A DNA stretch of 36,303 nucleotides from Rhizobiaceae bacterium (lineage in GTDB: Bacteria > Pseudomonadota > Alphaproteobacteria > Rhizobiales > Rhizobiaceae), in assembly GCA_027484835.1 (NCBI GenBank), contig JAIXSF010000097.1, positions 1 to 36,303 of the forward strand, written 5' to 3'. A model generated the notes under the pieces. It was not told the DNA's origin, did not search any database, and saw only the letters and a list, made by a program, of their open reading frames with translations. Numbering within the stretch: position 1 is the first letter of the stretch; each line of letters begins with the position of its first letter. Of the stretch, positions 19,389-27,495 are shown piece after piece. The position numbers were made by a program, and so were the translations under genes.

Positions 19389-20327
19389 CTATGCCTCTGG
19401 AGCGTCGGATTGAGGGCCGATCAAATCTATCTCAGCTATTTTCTGGAACTCCCCGAGATATTCCTGGCGGTGATGCGCAAGCCAGCGGGTAATACGACTG
19501 TTCGCAAGCAGCTTGGCGACATATCCGCGCGCCACGGTGAGGTGCAGATTGTCGATGCCATAGGTTTCCTCGACGCTTTTCACTTGCGTCTGAAGCGCGG
19601 CCAGTTCCCGTTCCATACGGGCAATCTGCTGGCCTGATGGCGTGCCTGCAGCCGCGCCCGTCACCTTTTTGGCCGTTACCAGTTGGCTGTCAGGCGTGGC
19701 AGCGCGGATCGCTCGGGCGAACATGACGGTAAAATTGTGCTGACCTATCATCAGATCTGCCGCCTCGATCTGGCGAACGGCGGACATTTGCCGCAAAACA
19801 TCGAACACCTTCATTGAGCAGGGCGTATCCTTCAGCATCTCAGCCGCTTCGGGACTGATGCCTTCCAGCAGTCGAAAGCGGCGAATGACGGACTCCACCT
19901 GAAGGCCCAACGCGTCGGCTATGTCAGCAGAGGAAACGCCGCGCTCGATGGCGCGCGCTATCATCCTATGCTCCTGGATCGGCGCCAGCCGGTTGACCCG
20001 CTTGTTATAGGTATAGGTGTCGTCGTCGGTGGCGATCAAGCACTCGACCTCAGCAATTCCGAGTTCCTTAAGTGCTTCCAGCCGCAGATGTCCATCGAGC
20101 AGGAACCAGGTCCTAGCATTCTGGGTGTTGGCGATGACGACCGGCGCCTCTACCAAGCCGATCGCCTTGATCGAGCTTAGAACCTGCGCGAACTTTCTGC
20201 TTTCGCGAGCGCCGTCCGGGAGCGACTTAAGGGATACGATCGCGGAAATCGGAAGCGTTCTTATGTCTCGGTCGAAGGCGAGTCGGATCCGCCCATCCCC
20301 ATCGTTGTTGTCCGGCCCATCATTCAT
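19389..20327 (-). CDS. RepB/ParB-family plasmid partitioning-like protein
   Basis: 312 aa; WFLLDGHLRLEALKELGIAEVECLIATDDDTYTYNKRVNRLAPIQEHRMIARAIERGVS. Confidence 0.82.
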   Translation of the reverse strand: MNDGPDNNDGDGRIRLAFDRDIRTLPISAIVSLKSLPDGARESRKFAQVLSSIKAIGLVEAPVVIANTQNARTWFLLDGHLRLEALKELGIAEVECLIATDDDTYTYNKRVNRLAPIQEHRMIARAIERGVSSADIADALGLQVESVIRRFRLLEGISPEAAEMLKDTPCSMKVFDVLRQMSAVRQIEAADLMIGQHNFTVMFARAIRAATPDSQLVTAKKVTGAAAGTPSGQQIARMERELAALQTQVKSVEETYGIDNLHLTVARGYVAKLLANSRITRWLAHHRQEYLGEFQKIAEIDLIGPQSDAPEA

Positions 20328-21222
20328 TGCGGCCTCCGGAAATCCGTGCGGTCAGCGCCCTTGGCATGGTCGCCAGTCCCTCGGCCCGCAGCAAATTGAC
20401 GAATCCTTCGTCAGCGAGCAGATCTTTCAATGCCTCAACGATGAACAGAAGCCGTGTCTGTGTGAAATCCGACTTCTTGACCAGCAGCCGCTGCTTTTCT
20501 GCCTCACGCTGATAGACCTGCATCAAGTCATGTGCCGTCATCCGGCGTCCGCCGCCCTTCCGTCCAAGACGCCCTGCCGGCAAACCCTTGCCCTGCGCGC
20601 GCATGCGTATGTCGAGCATTCGCCTGACAGCGGCGAGTTTCTTCCCCCGCAGCTGACCGGCCTCGTAGGCGTCGAGGAGCAGGTTCTGTGCCTCCTCCGT
20701 TTCCGCCCGAGAGATCTCCATAGCAAGCGTGATCGGGATGAGGCCTGTCTCCACAGCGGCAACGAGCCGTTCCTCTCCTTTTTCGAGAAGGGACGCGATC
20801 ATGTTAACCCAGGACGAACCAACGCCAATCTTCTCGGCAATGGCCGCGTCGGTGTATCCACGCGCTCTCAAGGCCCCGATCTCGCGCATCAAGTCGATCG
20901 GCCGCGGCGTACGTCGCGCGATATTTTCAACGAGGCTCATCACAAGGCATTTGTCCTCGGCGGCCTCGATTACAACCGCTGGAATTTCGTTCTGACCGAG
21001 CATCTGGAATGCTTCCAAACGCCCCTCGCCGCACACCAGATCATATCGCGGACCACCGGGTCCATCGTGTCGGCTCACGGTGATTGGACGTTTGAGGCCT
21101 ATGGCTTCGATATTGTTCACGATGTCGCGGTGCTGACGCTTGTTACGGGCTCGTGGGTTGAGGACCGTGATTCGAGAAATCGGAATCATCTCGATCCGGT
21201 TCGGACGAAGGGCAGACATCAT
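20320..21222 (-). CDS. ParB N-terminal domain protein
   Basis: 300 aa; ISRITVLNPRARNKRQHRDIVNNIEAIGLKRPITVSRHDGPGGPRYDLVCGEGRLEAFQMLGQNEIPAVV...LVMSLVENIARR. Confidence 0.85.
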   Translation of the reverse strand: MMSALRPNRIEMIPISRITVLNPRARNKRQHRDIVNNIEAIGLKRPITVSRHDGPGGPRYDLVCGEGRLEAFQMLGQNEIPAVVIEAAEDKCLVMSLVENIARRTPRPIDLMREIGALRARGYTDAAIAEKIGVGSSWVNMIASLLEKGEERLVAAVETGLIPITLAMEISRAETEEAQNLLLDAYEAGQLRGKKLAAVRRMLDIRMRAQGKGLPAGRLGRKGGGRRMTAHDLMQVYQREAEKQRLLVKKSDFTQTRLLFIVEALKDLLADEGFVNLLRAEGLATMPRALTARISGGRNE

Positions 21223-22793
21223 GCGGCCTCCGGCAAGGGAACGGGCGTTGCGATTTGATAGAGAAGCTCAAGGTCGTCGAAACGATAAGCATCGAGATGA
21301 AGAGCGTTGTCCTCCGACAGCCGCAACTTCTCGGACAAAACGTCGATCCGCGGGAACAGATAATAGTCGAAGGGCGCCCGGTTGGCCGCATCCATGCGCA
21401 CCACAACCGTGATGTCGGGACCGAGAGACGTATCAAAGCGGAGTTTCCAGCGCAAAAGCCCAGTCGGCGTCTGAAGGCAACGAGCAATGACCACCGACAG
21501 CGTGAATTGCTGATTGACGATCACCCGATCGGTTTGCAGATCCTGCAAGGCATCGCTGCCGGTGGCCCGCAATCTTTCCAGCACTTCCCCGACCACACCG
21601 GGATGGAGTTTGCGGAGTTCCCGGTTGGTTTCGACATAGCGGTAATCCCGATCGGGGGTGAAGCCGACGAGACGATAGGCTCGAAGCAGGCTCCCGAAGC
21701 GCGCGCTATAGGCGCTGCTGGACGGCATGCCGTCACATTCATCAATGACAATGCCGGAGAGCAACCCCTTTTGCCGGAAGAGGTCTCGCAAAGACTGCAA
21801 CATCTCTTCATCGCTCAGGCGGAACGAGCGCGCATTGATGATTGTTCTTGCAGCCTCGAAAAGCTCGCGCGCGACGACAGGCTCGAATGCTCCCTCCGCC
21901 CTGATCCACATCTCGGGATCGTTCCGGACACGCTTCTTCTTCAGCTTGAACGAGCGGCGGTTCCAGACATTGTCGCCGGCATATTTCTCGTTAATCAGGA
22001 CCTGGTGGACAGTTCCTCTCGTCCATGAACGGCCAAGGTCCGTCAGGATCCCTCGGGCATTGAGATCGACTGCAATCTGGCTCTCAGTTTTTCCATGGTG
22101 GACAAAGGCCCGGTAGACCTCGCAGACCAGGTTTACCTCCTCAACCGGCCCAGGTGTCAGAATGACGCGATCAGTCTGAATGCTCTTGTGCTCGCCACGC
22201 TGCAGGACCCCTTTGACAGCACCGTGTTCATCAATGAGGGTACGCCGCAGACCGAAGCCAGCAGGCCCGCCTTGGCGAAAACCCTTTTCGATCAACCGTC
22301 CCTGTCCAGCGAATACCTTCGTCGATAGTTCGCGGCTGTATTCGCCGGCCATCGCTCGTTTCACACCCTTGACGATCGTCGACACCGGGCTGCCGTCGTT
22401 TTCGAACTGCTCGGCGCAGTATTGGACCGCTATGCCGGCGCGCCGGCAGATATATTCGTAATAGGCGCTTTCGTCGGCATCCTGAAACCGTCCCCATCGG
22501 CTGACGTCGTACACAAGAACCACGGTGAAGTCCGTGGTGCCGGCCTGCACGTCCTCGATCAGTTGGCGGAGCGCGTCACGCCCCTCTATCTTGAGGCCAC
22601 TCTTTCCTGCATCGGCGTAGGTTCTGACGATCTCGATTCCACGAGCTTCCGCATACTGGCGGATCGCGTCGGCTTGGTTTTCTGTCGAATATTTCTGATG
22701 ATCGGTCGACATGCGGACGTATTCGGCAGCGCGAACAGCACGCGCCGGCTGCGCTGACGATAGTTCTCTGTCGTAGGTCTCCCGGTTCGCCAC
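21219..22793 (-). CDS. Large serine recombinase (resolvase/invertase family plus recombinase domain)
   Basis: RAAEYVRMSTDHQKYSTENQADAIRQYAEARGIEIVRTYADAGKSG; LVYDVSRWGRFQDADES. Start inferred as GTG at 22793; ATGA overlap with the ParB gene. Confidence 0.9.
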   Translation of the reverse strand: MANRETYDRELSSAQPARAVRAAEYVRMSTDHQKYSTENQADAIRQYAEARGIEIVRTYADAGKSGLKIEGRDALRQLIEDVQAGTTDFTVVLVYDVSRWGRFQDADESAYYEYICRRAGIAVQYCAEQFENDGSPVSTIVKGVKRAMAGEYSRELSTKVFAGQGRLIEKGFRQGGPAGFGLRRTLIDEHGAVKGVLQRGEHKSIQTDRVILTPGPVEEVNLVCEVYRAFVHHGKTESQIAVDLNARGILTDLGRSWTRGTVHQVLINEKYAGDNVWNRRSFKLKKKRVRNDPEMWIRAEGAFEPVVARELFEAARTIINARSFRLSDEEMLQSLRDLFRQKGLLSGIVIDECDGMPSSSAYSARFGSLLRAYRLVGFTPDRDYRYVETNRELRKLHPGVVGEVLERLRATGSDALQDLQTDRVIVNQQFTLSVVIARCLQTPTGLLRWKLRFDTSLGPDITVVVRMDAANRAPFDYYLFPRIDVLSEKLRLSEDNALHLDAYRFDDLELLYQIATPVPLPEAA

Positions 22794-22910
22794 GCTTCGC
22801 CCTTTCTTCGTTCCTGCCGGATCGGTCCGGGCAATTGACCGCCACAGCGCACGACAACATCCCTGCCGCCTCCCGCGATATTGCAAGTCTAGCTGACGAA
22901 GGAGCGGAAG

Positions 22911-23540
22911 ATGTTGCCGAAAACGGGCAGGAAGCTGCCGGTGTGGAAGGGCGTTCTGGGCGGGCGCGATATGTTGGCCCAGACCATTGCCGATCTGCTG
23001 CGCAAGGAGCATGGCGACACCCATCGAGCGATCAAACAACTGATGAACCAGACGAATGCGAGCGAGCGTACCGTGAAGCACTGGCTGTCGGCACAACATG
23101 CGCCCGACACATTGTTTTTCCTACGACTTATGGTCTCCTCCCCCGTCATCTGCGCCTTTGTTCTGGGCCTGATCGAGGGCCCGGCTTCCAATCCGTTTTC
23201 ATCGGCAAACGATCGCCCTGTCCGTGCCGTTGCGAGGGAAGCCTATGCTGCCGGGGAAGCGGCCTTCAGCGCGCTAACAAAGGATGTACGGGAAAGTGAC
23301 CCTGAAAATGGCCCTGATCATGACCCTAAACTTGACCCTGAACCCGTGGCCCTCAATGAACGTCAGCACTGGTTTCTTGAGCGTATCGTTGACGGCGACC
23401 GCTACGGCGCCAAGGAGATAATGGCTATCTGGGAGGTCAGCCTGAAAACCGCGCGACGGGATATACGTGGCCTCCAGCTCGCCGGATTACTGGCATATGT
23501 CGGCTCACGTAGGAAAGGCAGATATCGCTCCGTCCGATGA
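22911..23540 (+). CDS. Probable DNA-binding regulator divergent from the recombinase
   Basis: 209 aa; MLAQTIADLLRKEHGDTHRAIKQLMNQTNASERTVKHWLSAQHAPDT and a C-terminal HTH-like GAKEIMAIWEVSLKTARRDIRGLQLAGLLAYVGSRRKGRY; SD GAAGGAG. Confidence 0.65.
   Translation: MLPKTGRKLPVWKGVLGGRDMLAQTIADLLRKEHGDTHRAIKQLMNQTNASERTVKHWLSAQHAPDTLFFLRLMVSSPVICAFVLGLIEGPASNPFSSANDRPVRAVAREAYAAGEAAFSALTKDVRESDPENGPDHDPKLDPEPVALNERQHWFLERIVDGDRYGAKEIMAIWEVSLKTARRDIRGLQLAGLLAYVGSRRKGRYRSVR
23298..23345. repeat. Four degenerate 12-bp tandem repeats inside the regulator gene
   Basis: GACCCTGAAAAT / GGCCCTGATCAT / GACCCTAAACTT / GACCCTGAACCC, encoding DPEN-GPDH-DPKL-DPEP. Confidence 0.7.
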
Positions 23541-23814
23541 GGCTTTCGCGCCGATGCTACGAGATTTGGTCTGATAGGATTCGAACCGAAAGTGACCTCA
23601 CTTGAAGAGCTGCTCGCCTTCGTCACCATGATGGCAATGATGTCGCGTACTCTGATCTCACGGCGCAGGTCGAGAAAGCAGCTCTGAGATTGTAGCCGCA
23701 CAGACGACGGTTGGATCAAAGCCCCAGAAGCTGATACAAGCCGCATTAGATAAGTCGACGAATATCGCACATTATTTGCTAATATTCTCAGAGAACGAGA
23801 GGAAGAAGAATATC

Positions 23815-25449
23815 TTGAGTCTGGAAGGCCAACTGTCCGATCAAAAGTCCCTCCGGGCCGTGACCGGTAACACCGCCAACTGGGCCGAGTTGGCGAAAGA
23901 TTGCATTGCATTTGCCAACGCCGTGGGTGGAACTCTGAAGATCGGAATTGAAGATGGCCACGAACTGCCCCCTGTAGAACAACGAGTCCCATCTGAGCTG
24001 CCGGATTTGCTGCGCAGAAAGCTTGCTGAAAGAACCGTCAATGTGACCGGCTTGCCAAACGTCGTGACGGCTGCAAACGGCGGCCAGTACGTTGAGCTTA
24101 CAGTCCCTCGGTCTCTTGCCGTCGCTTCCACGACCGACGGTCGCTACTATCTTCGTGTAGCCGACCAAAGCAAACCAGTGACGGGCGACGACGTAATGCG
24201 GCTGGCGTCTGAACGCGCTGCACTACCATGGGAAACGCAGATCTCGCTGCAGATCCAACGGTCCGAGGTGGACGCAGCAAAGGTCAATGAGATCGTAGAG
24301 GGACTACACGCGTCAGATCGCGTAAAGTCTTCGGTGAAGGAAAAGACACAGAACGAACTGCTGGACCATTACTTTTTGACCCAAGGCGATTACCTCACCA
24401 ATCTCGGCGTCCTTTGTGTAGGTAAGCAGTTTCGGAGAGCACAGCTGATAACAGCGCCAGTGCTCCAGTTCATCAAGCTTGATGATCACGGGCAAAAGGT
24501 GAACAAAATTGTCTGGGATGACCATGCCCTAAATCCCATGGAACTAATAGAAGCCGTTTGGCGGGAAGTTCCCGATTTCAAAGAGTCCTACGAATTACCC
24601 GATGGTCTCTTTCGACAGAATGTTCCTGCGTTCGACGAGATTGTGGTTCGCGAGCTGCTAGTAAATGCGCTTGTCCATCGGCCCTATACGCAGCGAGGGG
24701 ACATCTTCCTCAATCTGCATCCAGATCGTTTGGAAGTCGTCAATCCGGGGCTGTTGCCTCTAGGGGTGACGCCGCAGAACGTGCTTCACACGACAGTACG
24801 GCGAAACGAACACTTGGCTCGCCTTTTCCATGACCTCAAGCTTATGGAAAGAGAGGGAAGCGGGTTCGACAAAGTCTATGAGGTGCTGCTTTCGCAGGGC
24901 CGGCCGGCCCCGGAATTGGTCGAGCAACATGACCGGGTGCAAGTCACCGTTCGCCGCCGTATTTTGAAGCCAGAAATCATCGATTTCATTGCCAAGGCTG
25001 ACGACACATTTCAGCTCACTCAGCGTGAACGTATTGCACTCGGCCTTCTCGCCCAACACGATGCGTTGACGGCGCGCGAGCTTGCAGCGCAAATCGAACT
25101 TCCCTCGATCGATGCACTTCAACCTTGGATCAAGCGGCTCCTGGAATGGCAACTCGTGAAGAGCGCCGGCCGAACTCAGGCGACGCGTTATTTTGTCGAT
25201 CCGGAAATGCTCCGGCGCCACGACTTCGTCGGAGGAACAACACTAAAACGCATTGAGCCCCACCGGCTTTTTGCGCTCATTATCGAAGATGTGGGTCGCT
25301 ATCCACGATCAAAGATCGGCGATATCCACAAACGGGTTGGCTCCGAGATCCCAAGGTCACGAGTCCGCCGAAGCGTTGAACAACTAGTGAAGGAAGGCCA
25401 ATTGATATCCAGCGGGATTCGCAGCGGTACACGTTACAGCCTTCCATGA
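23815..25449 (+). CDS. AlbA_2 (Schlafen-like) ATP-binding protein with C-terminal winged-helix region
   Basis: WAELAKDCIAFANAVGGTLKIGIEDG...RVPSELPDLLRRKL; FDEIVVRELLVNALVHRPYTQRGDIFLNLHPDRLEVVNPG; REGSGFDKVYEVL. TTG start at 23815 inferred from an SD-like GAGAGGAAG; the tracked start is TTG at 23776. Confidence 0.82.
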   Translation: MSLEGQLSDQKSLRAVTGNTANWAELAKDCIAFANAVGGTLKIGIEDGHELPPVEQRVPSELPDLLRRKLAERTVNVTGLPNVVTAANGGQYVELTVPRSLAVASTTDGRYYLRVADQSKPVTGDDVMRLASERAALPWETQISLQIQRSEVDAAKVNEIVEGLHASDRVKSSVKEKTQNELLDHYFLTQGDYLTNLGVLCVGKQFRRAQLITAPVLQFIKLDDHGQKVNKIVWDDHALNPMELIEAVWREVPDFKESYELPDGLFRQNVPAFDEIVVRELLVNALVHRPYTQRGDIFLNLHPDRLEVVNPGLLPLGVTPQNVLHTTVRRNEHLARLFHDLKLMEREGSGFDKVYEVLLSQGRPAPELVEQHDRVQVTVRRRILKPEIIDFIAKADDTFQLTQRERIALGLLAQHDALTARELAAQIELPSIDALQPWIKRLLEWQLVKSAGRTQATRYFVDPEMLRRHDFVGGTTLKRIEPHRLFALIIEDVGRYPRSKIGDIHKRVGSEIPRSRVRRSVEQLVKEGQLISSGIRSGTRYSLP

Positions 25450-25592
25450 GTTTGGCTCAAAAGAGAGTCTATTGGCGTCACCCGAGCCAAAACTTTGAGC
25501 CAAACGGCGGGAAGTATTCCGGTAAGGCCTTGAAACTTAACGTTTGTTTATTTGGCTCATATTTCTTGGCCGAACCAAATTTTGAGCCAAAC
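25450..25592. repeat. Cluster of five GTTTGGCTCAAA-type repeats in mixed orientation
   Basis: GTTTGGCTCAAA at 25450-25461; GAGCCAAAAC 25484-25493; TTTGAGCCAAAC 25494-25505; TTTGGCTCA 25551-25559; TTTGAGCCAAAC 25581-25592. Confidence 0.85.
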
Positions 25593-25664
25593 GCCTCGAT
25601 GAAAATTGAACCTCGGATCCTATGATTGAGGCTGACCATCAATGTTAGCCAGCCAGAACCGCGG

Positions 25665-26348
25665 TCAATAATCAGCGACCGCTGCCTCTCCCTCCGCCCG
25701 GATGAATGCCAGAGCGACAGTATTCGATGTGTCAGAAAAGCGCTTCAAATAAACGCCATAGCTAACAGGTCCCCGTTGGAACCTGTCCTTCCCGAATTCA
25801 ACTAGAAATTTGCGCAGCATCCTCATCGCTTCGGGATCGACGCGATCCGTGTCTTTGTTTTTGATCAGCTTCAGCACATCACCTGACCGTGCAAACACGG
25901 AAAGCTCGCCAGCTGAGAACACCGGGTGTTCCTGTTCGGCGGATCGGGCAATCAAGATCGTGCGAACGCACCATGCAATCCGCCGATTGAGCAACGAAGT
26001 CAGGTTGCTGCCATGACCGTAGTCGATGATGAACCAGCCCAGATCAGAGGCATTCTGAATTTCCTGCTCATAGGAGGCCCGCAGTAAGAAACGCGCTTGA
26101 AGGAGCGCCAGCTGATCGAGAGGATCGTAGATTGCCTTTGCTTCACGAACGATGTGGCAAACAAACAGATCCCCATTTTCAGCGCGTTTAAGAAGCTCGT
26201 CAGCCGGATAGATTGAGGTTGAGAGATGGCCTTTTTGGATGTGCCGGGGGTGATCGTCCTGCGAAATCAAAAGCAGATCCGTATCAGAATAGACGTCCTC
26301 GTCCCCGCGCGCGTGGCTTCCAAACAGAAGCATTGCAGTGATAGTCAT
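25665..26348 (-). CDS. Minimal nucleotidyltransferase (pol-beta superfamily) with helical C-terminal region
   Basis: 227 aa; AMLLFGSHARGDEDVYSDTDLLLI is the GSxxRG...SDxDL signature. Confidence 0.85.
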   Translation of the reverse strand: MTITAMLLFGSHARGDEDVYSDTDLLLISQDDHPRHIQKGHLSTSIYPADELLKRAENGDLFVCHIVREAKAIYDPLDQLALLQARFLLRASYEQEIQNASDLGWFIIDYGHGSNLTSLLNRRIAWCVRTILIARSAEQEHPVFSAGELSVFARSGDVLKLIKNKDTDRVDPEAMRMLRKFLVEFGKDRFQRGPVSYGVYLKRFSDTSNTVALAFIRAEGEAAVADY

Positions 26349-26371
26349 CGTATTGAATTACCTTGCAGCCG

Positions 26372-27304
26372 TCAGGACTCGAACTTCGCTTCCTTCATTT
26401 TTCGGAGCGCATCCACCGATAGCTTTCTCACGACCTCGCGCGCCTGAACCACCTCATCAAGGTTCTTCAATACGAGCTGCTGCTTCTCAGGCTTCACAGC
26501 ATCCGAAGGCACATCGAGGCTGTGCTCGTTAATAAGATAAAACGCGGCGCTCAATCGACAGGACACCCGGAGTTCGTTGGCGGTCATGTCATATTCCGCA
26601 GCAACTGCCCCTTGCTTCGCTTCTTCCAACAGTGGGTTTGGGACGAGCACCAGCTCAATCGTATGGTGCCATTCCAGGTCCATGGTTGAATTCACGTCGC
26701 ATTTTTCGAGGAGGGTAGCGCTCGTAATGCGGTTCAGATTGTAATCTCTAAAATCATTGTGCTCCTTCGACCAGGAACGAATGTACCAGCGGCCGCCGGC
26801 GAACAAGAACGAATGCGGAGCGATCACCCGGAGGCCTGGGATGGATCCGGTGAGCGACGCATAGCCAACTTCCAATTCAGCGTTTTGTTTGATCGCGTCG
26901 AGGATATGTAGCAGATGGCTTGGGCTTGTTGCGCGCCGCTTCAGGGATCCCACTACTTCAACAGGCGGCTTTTCGGAGAACCAGGTATCCCCCTTGCTCA
27001 TCCAGCCTCTCTGCACGGCCATAAGCTGCAGAAGGTAGCGGTCAGAATATGGTCCCACAAATTCGGGGGAATAGTCAGCGGTACGGACATAGCTCTTTTG
27101 GCTGCGGTCGTACGTCAGGTTCTCCTCGGCCCGGCTCTGATACAAGGCAATGTCGGATGAGGCCTGTTGTTCCGAGATCCCGAAGAAATCCACAATATCT
27201 TTTCGATTGAACGACCCCTGCCAGAACAATCGAAAATCGATAAATTCCAAACGTTTAGAGACGCCCCACCTTAGATTACGATCGTCGGTTTCCGTCATGG
27301 ACAC
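26372..27304 (-). CDS. WYL-domain transcriptional regulator of BrxR/CapW type
   Basis: 310 aa; N-terminal winged helix RWGVSKRLEFIDFRLFWQGSFNRKDIVDFFGISEQQASSDIALYQ; central VGYASLTGSIPGLRVIAPHSFLFAGGRWYIRSWSKEHNDFRDYNLNRITSA (WYL). Confidence 0.85.
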   Translation of the reverse strand: MSMTETDDRNLRWGVSKRLEFIDFRLFWQGSFNRKDIVDFFGISEQQASSDIALYQSRAEENLTYDRSQKSYVRTADYSPEFVGPYSDRYLLQLMAVQRGWMSKGDTWFSEKPPVEVVGSLKRRATSPSHLLHILDAIKQNAELEVGYASLTGSIPGLRVIAPHSFLFAGGRWYIRSWSKEHNDFRDYNLNRITSATLLEKCDVNSTMDLEWHHTIELVLVPNPLLEEAKQGAVAAEYDMTANELRVSCRLSAAFYLINEHSLDVPSDAVKPEKQQLVLKNLDEVVQAREVVRKLSVDALRKMKEAKFES

Positions 27305-27444
27305 CTCTTCTTTATCGATTCATCCAAAAAAGATGCATCGCATTACTTGATTGGTCTTGTGCTCGTGCTTACCTTTTATGGAGGCATGGGGAGGTGCCGT
27401 CAACGTACTGGGAATGGCATTGCGTCGAATTGTCGGGTGCAGAG

Positions 27445-27485
27445 CTCGCTTTCTACGCGTGAATTGAGAACGAGTAGAGAACGAG
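27445..27485. promoter_or_regulatory. Candidate operator in the divergent WYL/MBL1 promoter region
   Basis: Exact direct repeat GAGAACGAG at 27466-27474 and 27477-27485 (11-bp period) plus an imperfect inverted copy CTCGCTTTCTAC at 27445-27456; overlaps the SD of MBL1. Confidence 0.5.
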
Positions 27486-27495
27486 GTTTCGAGCA

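Noticed and set aside
23572-23594. GGATTCGAACC resembles the reverse complement of a tRNA T-loop (GGTTCGAATCC), suggesting a tRNA attachment-site remnant.
   Set aside because: The flanking T-stem does not pair well and no acceptor stem, anticodon arm or CCA end could be assembled; likely coincidence.
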